A program made the position numbers and the translations under genes. The notes beneath the pieces are model-generated. The model made no database searches and had not been told where the DNA came from. It saw only the letters and a program-made list of their open reading frames with translations. A DNA stretch of 64,000 nucleotides from an uncultured Clostridia bacterium (GTDB lineage: Bacteria > Bacillota > Clostridia > TANB77 > CAG-508): NCBI GenBank assembly GCA_934167755.1, contig CAKPLT010000004.1:32250-96249 (forward strand), in the 5' to 3' direction. Below, in pieces: positions 26,301 through 34,206 of this stretch; the stretch's first letter is position 1, and every line of letters starts with the position of its first letter.

Positions 26301-29068
26301 ATCTTGCTTGTTACATTTCCTAATTTATCAGAAACTTCTACTTTTATATAATATGTAATTCCTTGTGTTAAACCTGTATATGTTTTACTTGATGTTTTGT
26401 TTGTTGTTGTATCAGTTGTTTTTTCTGCTGTTGCAAGTCCTGCTTCACTTGTTGCTATATAGTAATTATATGTTGTTATTTCTTCTAAACCAACACCTGA
26501 ATCTGTTGTACCATCAACATTTACAGTAACTGTACTAGATGTTGATTTTGTAGTAATCTCAAATTCTGGTCCTGTTTTATCTATATTAGAAATATTTATA
26601 GTATCATATGTATTAATATTTCCTGCAATATCTCTTACTTTTATAACAATTCCTGATGTATTTTCTGTATATGTTTTACTTGTACTTGTTTGCCAAGTTG
26701 TTCCTCCATCAAAACTATATGCTCCATCTTCTGATAAACCACTTTCTGTATCTGTTGCTGTTATGGTTAGTTTTACTGTATTATCTGTCCAATCTGTTGG
26801 TTCTTTTACAACTGTGACAGTTGGAGCTGTTGTATCTTGAACTTGTACACTTGCATATTTTGTATAATTTGTTCCATCATACAATCTTGCAACTATAATG
26901 TAATTATTTTTTAAATCTGTTACTGTGATTGTTTTTTCTGAAGTTGTTGTCCATCCATTTTCTTTAATTTCTTCTCCTTCTGCAACAACTTGATATTGCA
27001 TTTGATTTTCTGTATTATTATTTACATTTACACTTGCTTTTTTATCTGCCCAGCTTGTTTTAGAAAATGTAATATCACCTGTTATTAAATCGAATTTACT
27101 AGTTGTTACTGTAAGATTTCCTTCTCCTTCATTTCCTATTAAGTCTTTTGTTTTTACAATAATCTCATAATTTGTGTTTGCTGTTAAATCTGTAAATTTA
27201 TATATATTTGCTGTTTGACCTTCTATAGTTTTTTCATATGCCACACTACCTTCTTTTTTTAGATAATAATTATATTGTACATTTTCTGGCATTCCTGCAC
27301 CAACATCATTAACATCAACTTTTACTGTTATTGAATTTGTCTTTGTTTCTGTTTTTGTAATTGTAACTTCAGGACCTGTTTTATCTTCTACTTGTAATGT
27401 GTATTCTAATCCGTAATTTCGTCCATCTGTTAATGCTATATAAATAGTTTGTCCATTTGTTACTGTTATTCCTTGTGTATATTCTTTCCATGTTGTTTTA
27501 TCATCTTTATTTGTACCATATTTTATTGTAAAACCTGTTTCTGTTGATACAATTACTTCTGCTTGTGCTGTACTTGGTGTGTCTGTTGCAGTCCAATTTA
27601 TTTGTCTTGTTATATTTTCTTTTGCTGATGGAATCATTAATGTTTTTACAACTATTGTAGTACTTCCATTATTTCCTGCTAAATCTTCTCTTTCAACTTT
27701 TATATAATATGTCATATTTGCTTCTAAGTTTTCAAATGTATATGTTCCTGTGGTATTACTTCCACTTAGTGTTGCACTTGCTATCGAATCTAATGATTGT
27801 GCAATATAATATTTAAATGGCTTGTCTGTTGTTATTCCACTTTCATTATCAATTGCATTTGCTTGTATTGTTATTGCTCTTGTTGTCGTATTTGTTGCAT
27901 TTGCAGTAATTGTTGGATTTGTACCATCAGAAATAATACAACTTGCATATTGTGTATAATTTGTACCATCATATAATCTTGCAATTATTTTATCAGCATA
28001 TTTTAAATTATTCACTGTAATATTTTTAGGATTTACTGTAATCCATCCTGTTGCATCTGTCTCATCAATTTCATCATTTATTCCTACTATCTTATATTGC
28101 ATACTATATGTAGAACCATTTGTAATTTTTACACTTGCTTTATTTTGATTCCATGTAGGACTTGAAAATGTAATTATTCCTTTTGTGTATTCCATTGTAT
28201 CTTCATCTATAATTACATCTGTTCCATATGTTATTTTATCTTGTGATTTTCGTATAAATGTTATTTCATATATGTTTCCTTTTTCTAGCTTACTTTTAGG
28301 AATTGTAAATGAATTCATTGTTGTTTGTGATATTGGATATATATCTGTTAATATATAATTAGATTTATCTAGCTCTAATTTCGTATTATCATATTTGATT
28401 GTTAAATCCTTTTCAGGATTATTTACTTTTATGTTCAATTTAACATATTGTCCATTATCAGACTCAATTAAATTCCCTACATAATTTGCGACTGTATGTA
28501 CTGTTAATTTTATATTACTTGTTAATTCTTTTATATATGGTTCTGTTGAAGTTATTTTTAATGTAACATTTATTATTTTTCCTTCTTCTATTTTGTCATT
28601 TTGGGGTGTAATAATTATATTGTAATTATTTGTTTTTAATAATTGTTCTGCAGTTGTATCATATTTTAGTATTAAATCTGATACTTTTAATATTGTATTT
28701 TCAGAACCTGTTTCTGTTTCAGCTGAAATATTGTTACCATTTTCATCTTGTATTTTTAAATCAACTAATTGCGCATCTGAATTTGTTATTTGTACTTCTA
28801 TATTATATTTAATATCTTGTTCTGTAATTTGCACATTGTCTAAATAATTGTTTACATTAAATTTTATATTTTGCTCATCTTTTCCATTCCATTCATTTAG
28901 TTGATATTCTTCTTGAGTTAAATTACTATTAAAATAAAAAGCATCTGATTCTAAAATATGAGTGTCCCTTTTTTGTATTACATATTTTGAGAATGTAACT
29001 GAAATAATTGTTGATAATATAATAATTGCTAATAAAAAAACTATTGCTACTACTTTATTTTTCTTCAT
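20363..29068 (-). CDS. Giant DGR-diversified surface protein with three FGE/C-type-lectin-like modules
   Basis: 2,901 residues. The N-terminus has a SipW-type export signal: hydrophobic core, then TFSKYV and an acidic stretch, followed by a TasA-like domain. Residues about 195-1400 hold repeated Ig/Fn3-like modules (WADKKASV, TAPTVT, TDTESGL, YYIKVE). Three formylglycine-generating-enzyme-like lectin folds follow at about 1413-1760, 1951-2326 and 2543-2901. Each has IPAGFK or PQGFK, FVWIPV or FVWVPV, SSMIWGS-type, WTQ, YRGG and GSRL motifs. Only the last module carries the variable repeat. The start ATG follows AAGGACT. No sortase signal is seen. It probably displays a variable ligand-binding face on the cell surface or on a TasA-like fibre; the ligand is unknown. 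Confidence 0.9.
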   Translation of the reverse strand: MKKNKVVAIVFLLAIIILSTIISVTFSKYVIQKRDTHILESDAFYFNSNLTQEEYQLNEWNGKDEQNIKFNVNNYLDNVQITEQDIKYNIEVQITNSDAQLVDLKIQDENGNNISAETETGSENTILKVSDLILKYDTTAEQLLKTNNYNIIITPQNDKIEEGKIINVTLKITSTEPYIKELTSNIKLTVHTVANYVGNLIESDNGQYVKLNIKVNNPEKDLTIKYDNTKLELDKSNYILTDIYPISQTTMNSFTIPKSKLEKGNIYEITFIRKSQDKITYGTDVIIDEDTMEYTKGIITFSSPTWNQNKASVKITNGSTYSMQYKIVGINDEIDETDATGWITVNPKNITVNNLKYADKIIARLYDGTNYTQYASCIISDGTNPTITANATNTTTRAITIQANAIDNESGITTDKPFKYYIAQSLDSIASATLSGSNTTGTYTFENLEANMTYYIKVEREDLAGNNGSTTIVVKTLMIPSAKENITRQINWTATDTPSTAQAEVIVSTETGFTIKYGTNKDDKTTWKEYTQGITVTNGQTIYIALTDGRNYGLEYTLQVEDKTGPEVTITKTETKTNSITVKVDVNDVGAGMPENVQYNYYLKKEGSVAYEKTIEGQTANIYKFTDLTANTNYEIIVKTKDLIGNEGEGNLTVTTSKFDLITGDITFSKTSWADKKASVNVNNNTENQMQYQVVAEGEEIKENGWTTTSEKTITVTDLKNNYIIVARLYDGTNYTKYASVQVQDTTAPTVTVVKEPTDWTDNTVKLTITATDTESGLSEDGAYSFDGGTTWQTSTSKTYTENTSGIVIKVRDIAGNINTYDTINISNIDKTGPEFEITTKSTSSTVTVNVDGTTDSGVGLEEITTYNYYIATSEAGLATAEKTTDTTTNKTSSKTYTGLTQGITYYIKVEVSDKLGNVTSKIVTVETGSIATDFTISDPVWADKKASVKITNNSDYKLQYQIVKNTTDAPSANGWTTVETSEGKEITCSDLLNNYVVYARLTDGTNNSAVLQKQVKDITAPTVTISGNPTDWTKDDVIITINATDTESGLPEEAEGGAYSFDGGITWQTSTSKTYTENTSGIIIKVRDIAGNIDTKTIDITKIDKKGPTLNVQEQATDINSITVSVSVTDEGIGMPDVTKYKYSYRKEGDNSYTVYKETTETTCKFEKLTSNKKYYIKVEVTDKLGNITEKEITVTTSEFLYTTGEIEFNNIIWKNSIATVTANNKNANYDMEYQVKTDGTQTPDVSDNSKWTKTTEKSINIGELEDGNVVYARLTDGINSSTGYASVTISNSSKKQYTETEFANVTRSSYEILAVSAQSNKIEVKINKDVEGKLYNYYYKTINDTDYKLISTNSYYSDNAIITDVQTNQIYKIKVLVTDSSGNVTRCQNTATIITQAQASIDTTYSENRTYIDDNGYTISVPQGFKVSSTTGENLQTQGAVLKDGNNNEFVWIPVNDAIYDGVTSIPTNTTTAQSNNYKPMATAQSSNKGYYEGFSYDFNGVLSYKKSGAGIGTSSYREPSLITGNADGYTWNVENVTGIINDADATYYKNILGFNSASEFGEYTANNYNNMILSVDAFGGFFVSRYETTKTTDTSGNVVVGSKRNGTVLSEKNWYEMYLYQDSRKYASNPYYTSKSVISSMIWGSQYDAMLNFLLTGSEANKVTSKTGSQKNELSNTAQDSEDIISNIYDLGSNAKEWTQEAALAIFRVYRGGGYDKTKTETPSTRPSLSNTGILARPTDSGPIFGSRLQLYIRSTNDTTGPVTTITSTSSTTNTITVKSLAQDKETGVSKYTYYIKESSDPSDSTEWKKITDGSTGNYTYTGLKHNTTYSIKIIATDGSSNVGEGTVTTVKTQELGNVAKDIIGLKNKYGQSGEGTVLLEQKNTTYSNQGYYIQYQVSDSSTIPTEANWVTGDSITGLSNGQMIYACLFDGINRSSDYFELKVTGLEGFEYYTDSNGNSSKDKTVTYTDSDGNTATIPAGFKVGTGDSTSKVNEGLVIQDENENEFVWVPVPVAVETTTSTTSTEKAMARKQTSNTKYYEGILYNFSGTTSTKQRSSTAMGVNTTREPSLVTTGSDFTWNVENGNANGASYDIAFYTNLTISSSTIFGTYTEFGQYMNEQYTNMVKSVDKFKGFYVGRYETSTVSNNVSASAVVQSQKNKDILYNRTWYQTYYYQESNINTYNPYHNNKSVTSSMIWGSQWDAMLNWMLKDDNTKNFVTSVVGNRTGTRANSGQYSDDFAKNIFDLSANVVEWTQGATSTHYRDYRGGSFLKTTDKYGKYTAKDRINSWRPPSGNYIYTNPTNTGGDSSTNADGSRLALYINNTEDTTAPIIDSTATTNTITKGTNNIKIKTQATDAESGIRKYKYTISYKAFDASDFSDSYIVKSEEKWGWTYEFTGLNQNTPYYIKVEVTNDAGLTSTYYSSAIQTEILNVTEDPSTLKKTYGKTGNGTVYLTLADTYKSNNYYIQYQIVKSGVTPTDSGWKDGAKVNNNGQTFSDGCIVKGLSVGDIIYTRITDGKNSSVSFKTTDISELETFSEIQTQNSVYPDPNGVEVTIPAGFKHGTSSLNNTVANGLVIEDEAGNQYVWIPVKNVVYDETTTVALQNNSSTYKPMARIQSGYTKSSTSKYYEGILYSYSGVKSWVMDNKIMYRIGNTISYREPSLVTGSTINLSWQYASGTQYDAKEYGQLSSIKDDEITINSPTAFGQYMNKKFAEMVESVANYGGFYVGRYETSRWNSGATTNADNTGNIAKSVAGATPMARTTWYDMYLRSSSGYSNNPYYNSTSVNSEMIWGCQYDAMLNFLLEENDKTKVTERTGNHSNVRSITGEYPNDIMSNIFDLSSNVREWTQEAYSSAYRAYRGGDYNMADTGTAVYRYNDYPTGTNYSIGSRLTLYLK
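20376..20511 (-). repeat. DGR variable repeat (VR)
   Basis: The last 136 bases or so of coding sequence before the short LYLK end of the giant protein. Compared with the template, coding-strand adenines changed to G seven times, T seven times and C twice, with no change at any other base. This changes 14 residues, mostly Asn to Tyr, Asp, Gly or Ser, around the conserved RGG and GSRL frame of the lectin-like fold. The unchanged 20 bases at 20376-20395 are the likely homing initiation site. The gap 20257-20362 contains only a weak GGGC/GCCC hairpin. Confidence 0.96.
25794..26726 (-). repeat. Near-identical 105-bp direct repeats within the giant gene
   Basis: 25794-25898 and 26622-26726 agree at roughly 95% of positions and code the same Ig-like module segment (SFDGG, TWQTSTSKTYTENTSG, IVIKVRDIAGNI in the protein). 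The copies are 828 bases apart, a whole number of codons, so recombination between them would add or remove modules in frame. Confidence 0.75.
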
Positions 29069-29091
29069 TTTAAAGTCCTTTCTTACACCTC

Positions 29092-29592
29092 TTAATCAAT
29101 TTGTGAACTATCTAAAACTATTTGCACATAATCGATAACTTTAGCATATTGATAATTTTTATTTTCTTGATTCCATTTAATTTTTAGTTGATATCCTTGT
29201 TCTTCATCATTTAGTTTTAATGGAATTATTTGTGTTTTATTATTACTTAATAAATTTTCACCAACTATTGCTCCATTAGCATAATTATACAATTCAAATT
29301 TTAATGGTAAATTATTTGTGTTTTTTATTTCTAGTGTATATTGCATTGAAACTTCTGATTTTTTATCTTCTTCTTTATTACTAACTTTAAAAACATAATC
29401 TTTTTCTGTATCTGTCGGATTTATTCTTACATCTAATACATTTTCTTCAAGATTGATAATTGGCACAGCTACTTGTACTGAATCACTTACAGACATTACA
29501 TTTTTGTATTTAGATATTGATACAGATACTAATATTATTGAAGTAATAATACATAATAACAATAAAATATCTATCGGCTTGATTCTTTGCAT
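29092..29592 (-). CDS. TasA/camelysin-like secreted protein with SipW-type signal
   Basis: 166 residues. The start has a hydrophobic segment ending SVSISKYKN, the same (S/A)KY pattern as the two other proposed SipW substrates in this locus. After it come a short acidic strand and a beta-rich domain (YTLEIKNTNNLPLKFELYNY, YQLKIKWNQENKNYQY) as in TasA/camelysin proteins, which form extracellular fibres. GGAGGAAG precedes the ATG, and the gene overlaps the end of the signal peptidase gene by 22 bases, so enzyme and substrate are coupled. A minor fibre subunit or anchor is a reasonable inference. Confidence 0.65.
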   Translation of the reverse strand: MQRIKPIDILLLLCIITSIILVSVSISKYKNVMSVSDSVQVAVPIINLEENVLDVRINPTDTEKDYVFKVSNKEEDKKSEVSMQYTLEIKNTNNLPLKFELYNYANGAIVGENLLSNNKTQIIPLKLNDEEQGYQLKIKWNQENKNYQYAKVIDYVQIVLDSSQID

Positions 29593-30200
29593 TTGTCTTC
29601 CTCCATTTTCATCTTTTCATATTGTTTTCTAACAGTCTTTCTTTCTTTTCTTCTTTTTTCTTTTAATCTACTAAAAGAAATATATACATATAGTAATAAT
29701 ACAATTATTACTAATAATATTTTATTTTGCATAAAAATTGATAACTTACCTAATTTAGGAATTCTTAATACTACTTTTCCTTCTATTACTGAGTCTGTTA
29801 TTGTTCCACTGTCTTCTATATTATTGTTGTCACCTTTTGTTTGATATGTTATATTTCCATTTTCATTTATAATGTTATTAATTCTATGTGTTATAACACT
29901 CTGTCCTTGTCTAAATGAAATAATATCTCCTTTTTGTAAATTGTCTTCTTTTTTTACAATTACAATATCTCCTATATTTAATTCTGGTTGCATACTTCCT
30001 GAAATAATAACATATGATTTTATTCCTACTAAACTAGGTGTTTCTTTAGGATGTAAAACAGATTGAGCTATTAATACAATATTACATAACAATATTGGAA
30101 TTAAGATTACATATATTATAATTCTTATTCTTTTACTTATTTTCTGCTTGTTTTTCTGTATTTCTTCTATTTCTTCTATTGTATATAGCATCTTCCCCAT
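29571..30200 (-). CDS. sipW: SipW-type (ER-like) signal peptidase I
   Basis: 209 residues from the ATG at 30200; an in-frame GTG at 30209 overlaps the AAGGAAG site. Membrane segments lie near residues 30-50 and 165-185. The catalytic serine is in YVIISGSMQPELNIGD, and the partner is His in QSVITHRI, so this is the Ser-His type of archaeal, ER and SipW peptidases rather than the Ser-Lys type. SipW enzymes release TasA-like proteins. It sits directly before a TasA-like gene and the giant DGR target gene, both with matching signals. It is the second sipW of this locus. Confidence 0.85.
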   Translation of the reverse strand: MGKMLYTIEEIEEIQKNKQKISKRIRIIIYVILIPILLCNIVLIAQSVLHPKETPSLVGIKSYVIISGSMQPELNIGDIVIVKKEDNLQKGDIISFRQGQSVITHRINNIINENGNITYQTKGDNNNIEDSGTITDSVIEGKVVLRIPKLGKLSIFMQNKILLVIIVLLLYVYISFSRLKEKRRKERKTVRKQYEKMKMEEDKCKESSR

Positions 30201-30223
30201 TTTTTTCACTTCCTTTTACCACA

Positions 30224-30898
30224 TTATTTTACATATTGTTTAGCATTTATTTCTAAATTCAATTTGTAATATTGATTATCTTTTTGGCTTCCCACTATAG
30301 TGTCATTTTTGTTATCATCTTTCCAATACCATTCTAAAGTATATATATTAACTGAGTCTTTAGGTACAATAATTTCATTTACTTGAATTTCTTCTAAGTT
30401 TTTATATTCTTCTTGATTTCCTTTTATATAAATATTGTCAATTTTTAACTTATATTTCATATTTACGGGATATTGCATTTCGTCTGTAAAGCTAAAATCA
30501 TATGTTATATCATAATTTGATTTATTTCTAACGCAAAATTGATATGTTCCATTTGAACCAGGGGCTATGATTTTTTCACCATTAAATTTTTTATTACTAA
30601 ATATATCTAACTGCGTATCTTTTGTAATTTCTATATCTCCTTGTGTTATTTGGATTTCTGGCATTTTATATTCTTTATCTATTTCTTCATCTCTGTCTTT
30701 GTCTTTTCCTTTATCATCATCTTTAGTAATAGTATCTGTAGGTGCTATTGTTTCTTGATATCCAAATCCAATTTTCCCCATTCTATATCCTACTACATAG
30801 CAAAATAATAGTAATAATATGATGATTATAATTAATACTATATTTAGTATCCTTGCTCTATTTCTTTGCTTTTTTAAATCATCTATATCTTTTTCCAT
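30224..30898 (-). CDS. Membrane-anchored TasA-like accessory protein
   Basis: 224 residues. A charged start, one membrane segment (about 17-40), an Asp/Lys-rich linker (KDDDKGKDKDRDEEIDKEYK) and a beta-rich domain in which GSNGTYQFCVRNKSNYDITY and MKYKLKIDNIYI follow the TasA/camelysin fold pattern. Unlike the neighbours it has no SKY-type signal and seems to stay anchored. It lies between the tasA-like gene and the second sipW, with only 23 bases to the latter. An anchor or assembly factor for the fibre is a plausible but unproven role. Confidence 0.5.
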   Translation of the reverse strand: MEKDIDDLKKQRNRARILNIVLIIIIILLLLFCYVVGYRMGKIGFGYQETIAPTDTITKDDDKGKDKDRDEEIDKEYKMPEIQITQGDIEITKDTQLDIFSNKKFNGEKIIAPGSNGTYQFCVRNKSNYDITYDFSFTDEMQYPVNMKYKLKIDNIYIKGNQEEYKNLEEIQVNEIIVPKDSVNIYTLEWYWKDDNKNDTIVGSQKDNQYYKLNLEINAKQYVK

Positions 30899-30970
30899 AA
30901 TAAAACTCTCCTTTTTAATATACTCATTAAAATACCTTTATAAAGATATTTTAATCAATATATCATTATA

Positions 30971-31001
30971 GCAATAGGCGAATACAGAATTCACCTATTG
31001 C
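30971..31001 (-). terminator. Stem-loop just after the tasA-like gene
   Basis: GCAATAGG and CCTATTGC with inner GAAT/ATTC pairs form a strong hairpin eight bases after the stop codon. There is no T run on the minus strand, so it is more likely a partial terminator or 3' stabiliser setting tasA-like expression above that of the downstream genes. Confidence 0.5.
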
Positions 31002-31008
31002 ATATAAA

Positions 31009-31611
31009 TTAATCAACTTGTGTAAATGTTGCTGTTGCACTTACTGTAACTGTTGGAGCAGTTTCTGCTGTTCCTAAAGCGTTATCTGATGAATCTGTTT
31101 GTGATGATTTAAAGTTTGTACTTGCATCTCCTGTAAATGCCCATCTCCAATAAACTGATACTGTTTTTGTTTGTTGTGTTGTTGAGCCAATTTCTAATGC
31201 TCCAGTTGCTGTTGAAGCAAATTTATCTGCTGTTACATATGTTTTTCCATCTACACTATATTCAATTGGAATATTTTTTGCATTTGTTTCTGTTAAAGCT
31301 AATGTATAATTTACTTTTACATCTGAATCATTTGTTAATTGTATATCAAATTTTCCACCAGTTCCTGGTGCGATTTTTCCACTTGCTACATCTGCATCAG
31401 CTGTTGTTCCATCAACCTCTTTTGCAGTTTTAAATAAATCGAATGTTCCAGTAGTTATATTTGAACCAACTTTAAATTTTGCTACAGTTGCAGTATCACT
31501 TCCTGTAAATGTAGTTGTATATTTAGCATATGTTCCTGAAACTAAAATTAATCCAACCATTACTATTAATAATGATACAAGAAATAATTTTACTAATTTA
31601 TTATCTTTCAT
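31009..31611 (-). CDS. TasA/camelysin-like major secreted fibre protein
   Basis: 200 residues with a strong AAAGGAGGG site. The N-terminus is a SipW-type signal (hydrophobic segment, then SGTYAKYTTTF), followed by AKFKVG and a beta-sandwich with IAPGTGGKFDIQLTNDSDVKVNYTL, split here as the conserved TasA/CalY core, and VYWRWAF near the end. Small, Ala/Thr-rich and likely abundant, it is placed directly after a sipW gene, as tasA is in Bacillus. TasA proteins polymerise into extracellular fibres in biofilms. A hairpin follows the stop codon. Confidence 0.75.
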   Translation of the reverse strand: MKDNKLVKLFLVSLLIVMVGLILVSGTYAKYTTTFTGSDTATVAKFKVGSNITTGTFDLFKTAKEVDGTTADADVASGKIAPGTGGKFDIQLTNDSDVKVNYTLALTETNAKNIPIEYSVDGKTYVTADKFASTATGALEIGSTTQQTKTVSVYWRWAFTGDASTNFKSSQTDSSDNALGTAETAPTVTVSATATFTQVD

Positions 31612-31690
31612 GTTTTTCCCTCCTTTCTTATGTATCTACATATATAGGTTATAAACCTATAACTTTATCTTAATGGCTTTTCGCCCTTAA

Positions 31691-32272
31691 TCACTTATTA
31701 ATTTGGTTTAATTCTTGATTTTTCTTTTTCAAATTTTCTATTTCTTCTTCCATATTTTTTTGTTTTTCTTTACTAGAAGACATCTGAACCAATATTATTA
31801 ATATAATTGGTATTGATAAACATGTTATTGTTCCAATTGGAGTTTGTATAAACATTGCCACATTTCCAAGTTTGCTTATTTTAAATTTATATATTCCTTC
31901 AATGTTGTCTGGTTCTACATACCAATCATCAGTTACATTGTTGTTGTCTCCTTTGGTTTTATATTGTAATTTTCCTTCTTCTTCTATCCTTTCTACTATT
32001 CTGTGTGTAATTACTGTGTCTCCATTTTTGAATGCAATAATATCTCCTTCATTTAAATTTGTATTTTCTGTTTCTTTTACTATTACTAAGTCCCCTGTAT
32101 TTATTTGTGTTTCCATCGAACCTGAAAGTACTATAAATGGTTTCCATCCAAAAAATGATGGTATTTTGTCTGGATTTATATATGAATTTATTATTATTAC
32201 TCCATTTATAATTAAAATTGGTAGAAGTAATATTAATAGTATTGTTATAATAATTGTTTTTGTTTTTTTCAT
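31691..32272 (-). CDS. sipW: SipW-type signal peptidase I
   Basis: 193 residues. Catalytic Ser in FIVLSGSMETQINTGD and His in DTVITHRIVE, with KTKGDNNN further on, the usual order in SipW-like enzymes. There are two membrane segments (about 7-28 and 143-162) and a coiled-coil C-terminus (EEEIENLKKKNQELNQ). The start follows AAAGAGGAAA. It is the first sizeable gene of the locus and lies upstream of the tasA-like gene, separated by a TTATAGGT/ACCTATA hairpin (31638-31665). The long leader ahead of it contains a short ORF and a terminator-like stem. Confidence 0.85.
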   Translation of the reverse strand: MKKTKTIIITILLILLLPILIINGVIIINSYINPDKIPSFFGWKPFIVLSGSMETQINTGDLVIVKETENTNLNEGDIIAFKNGDTVITHRIVERIEEEGKLQYKTKGDNNNVTDDWYVEPDNIEGIYKFKISKLGNVAMFIQTPIGTITCLSIPIILIILVQMSSSKEKQKNMEEEIENLKKKNQELNQINK

Positions 32273-32359
32273 TTTTATTTCCTCTTTTTCTTTGCTTTTT
32301 CATAAAATTTCTCGCCATACCTATTCAACTGTACAAATAGATTTTTTTAACCTCAAAAA

Positions 32360-32390
32360 GACTGTATCCATTTTTAAAATGGATACAGTC
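32360..32390 (-). terminator. Perfect stem-loop in the sipW leader
   Basis: GACTGTATCCATTTT pairs with AAAATGGATACAGTC, a 15-bp perfect stem with almost no loop, followed on the minus strand by TTTTTG. It lies between the short (His-Thr) ORF and sipW, so it could be an attenuator of the locus, or a terminator for the transcript arriving from the symporter gene. Confidence 0.6.
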
Positions 32391-32421
32391 CCCCCTTGGT
32401 TATAATCTATTTTTTTGTTTA

Positions 32422-32493
<72 letters not shown>

Positions 32494-32597
32494 TCTTTAC
32501 TACTCTCCTTTGTATCTCTCAATTTATACTCTATTTAAATATATCATCTTGTTAATGATACCATAATAATTTTTCTTTGTATACATTTTTTTACAAA

Positions 32598-32627
32598 TTT
32601 ATACTTTTTTCTTATTAAGAATATCAA
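32598..32627 (-). promoter_or_regulatory. Candidate promoter of the sipW-tasA-DGR locus
   Basis: TTGATA (32622-32627), 18 bases, TATAAA (32598-32603) on the minus strand, about 100 bases ahead of the short leader ORF. The boxes are good but the spacing is one over the optimum, and other AT-rich candidates exist nearby. Confidence 0.4.
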
Positions 32628-32697
32628 TAAAAGCATATAAATTCCATATACAATTTGAGTAGTTTTTTCCACTACATTTAGTTTATTTTTCTTTTAT

Positions 32698-33966
32698 TTA
32701 TATATTTACTTCTTCAATTTTATCTTCTTTAATCCATTCTTTTCCATCTACTATTCTTGTAACCATCATTGATGAAACTGTGTCACCCACAACATTAAGC
32801 ATAGTTGCAGGAGCATCTATTATAGTTGCAACCATTGTAAGTATTGGTAATGCTGCAACTGGGAACCCCATCATTGTTATTATCAACATTTCTGAAATTG
32901 TTCCACCACCTATTGGAACACCTGTTATTAATAAATTAGCAATAATTGCTACTCCTAAAATTTGTAATACTGCGCCCGGAGTGTTTATTGCTGTACCAAA
33001 TAAACAAACAAGAAACATAATTTTAAATACTGAACCTATCATTGAACCATCTTTGTGAAAACTCGTTCCCATTGGTATTGTGGTTTCTGCAATATCATTT
33101 GGAACTCCCATCTTTTTTGAACACTCTATATTAATTGGAATACATGCTGCACTTGAACATGTTGCAAGAGCTGTTAATGTTGATGGAACTGCATTTCTCC
33201 AAAATAATTCAACACCTTTCTTTCCTCCTGCTATAAAAGCATATACTGTATAAACTATAAAGTAAAATGCTAATGAAACAATTGTATATACAACAAATGT
33301 TTTTAAATATCCTACAGCAATTGATGCTCCAAAAGTTCCAACAAGTGCTGCAAAATAACATCCTATTCCTATTGGTGCATAATATATTATAATTTTTACA
33401 ATGTTTTGTACTACTTCATTTGCAGATATTAAAAAGTCTAAAAATACTTTTCCCTTTTCATTAGACATTCTTATTGCAATTCCACAAATTATTGAAAATA
33501 CAAGCAATGCTATTACATTATCTTTTGATAATAATTTAGAGAAGTCATTTACTGTTAACAGTTGAACTGTTCTATCTGCTATACTTATATCTTCTTCATC
33601 TGATTCTTCAGTTTTTTCTTCTAGTGATGCTCTTATTTTTTCTCCATCTTCTGGATTAACTAATTTTACAAAATATGTACTTGCAAATCCAAGTAATACT
33701 GCTATTAGTGATGTTACTACAAATACGGTAATTATAGTAATCATGATTTTGCCAAGTCTTTTTGGATTTTCCATCTTGGCTATTGATGTTGTGATTGTTA
33801 AAAAGATTAGTGGTACAATGATAACAAATAATAGATTTAGAAAAATGTCCCCTAAGGGTTGTAATTTAGTTGCTTTTTCTTGGAATAAAATTCCTACGAT
33901 TGCTCCAACGATAATAGCAACTAATAGAATTATCGTTGTTTTGTAATTTGATAAAAATTTTTTCAT
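32698..33966 (-). CDS. Dicarboxylate/amino acid:cation symporter (DAACS family)
   Basis: 422 residues with eight or so membrane segments. The family signatures are visible: FLNLLFVIIVPLIFLTITTS early, the serine-rich re-entrant part TCSSAACIPINIE, and TSFHKDGSMIGSVFKIMF at the position of the Asn-Met-Asp-Gly type motif of GltP/DctA transporters, then GGGTISEMLIITMMGFP. These carriers take up glutamate, aspartate or C4-dicarboxylates with Na+ or H+. The His-Lys-Asp-Gly replacing the usual Asn-Met-Asp-Gly suggests a divergent substrate range, so no symbol is given. Monocistronic, with its own consensus promoter. Confidence 0.85.
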   Translation of the reverse strand: MKKFLSNYKTTIILLVAIIVGAIVGILFQEKATKLQPLGDIFLNLLFVIIVPLIFLTITTSIAKMENPKRLGKIMITIITVFVVTSLIAVLLGFASTYFVKLVNPEDGEKIRASLEEKTEESDEEDISIADRTVQLLTVNDFSKLLSKDNVIALLVFSIICGIAIRMSNEKGKVFLDFLISANEVVQNIVKIIIYYAPIGIGCYFAALVGTFGASIAVGYLKTFVVYTIVSLAFYFIVYTVYAFIAGGKKGVELFWRNAVPSTLTALATCSSAACIPINIECSKKMGVPNDIAETTIPMGTSFHKDGSMIGSVFKIMFLVCLFGTAINTPGAVLQILGVAIIANLLITGVPIGGGTISEMLIITMMGFPVAALPILTMVATIIDAPATMLNVVGDTVSSMMVTRIVDGKEWIKEDKIEEVNI

Positions 33967-34030
33967 AATACTACCTCATTTCATAATTAAGGCAACTGAA
34001 AATATAGTTATATTCTCAGGATTTGTGACT

Positions 34031-34059
34031 ATTATATATAATATTATGTTTGTTTGCAA
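34031..34059 (-). promoter_or_regulatory. Sigma-A promoter of the symporter gene
   Basis: TTGCAA (34054-34059), 17 bases, perfect TATAAT (34031-34036) on the minus strand, about 65 bases ahead of the start codon. Confidence 0.7.
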
Positions 34060-34130
34060 TAGTTTATGAAAATTTTTCAAAAAAAGAAGTTACTAGTTAA
34101 TGTTTTTTATTAATTTCTTTATATTAATGT

Positions 34131-34172
34131 AAAACAAGCAATAGCCTATTTGTCAGGCTATTGCTTGTTTTT
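34131..34172. terminator. Bidirectional intrinsic terminator
   Basis: AAACAAGCAATAGCCT pairs perfectly with AGGCTATTGCTTGTTT around a 7-base loop; T runs follow on both strands. It ends the short gene at 34207-34416 on the minus strand. Confidence 0.85.
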
Positions 34173-34206
34173 TAGTTCATAACAAATTTGTTTACAAGTA
34201 GTTACA

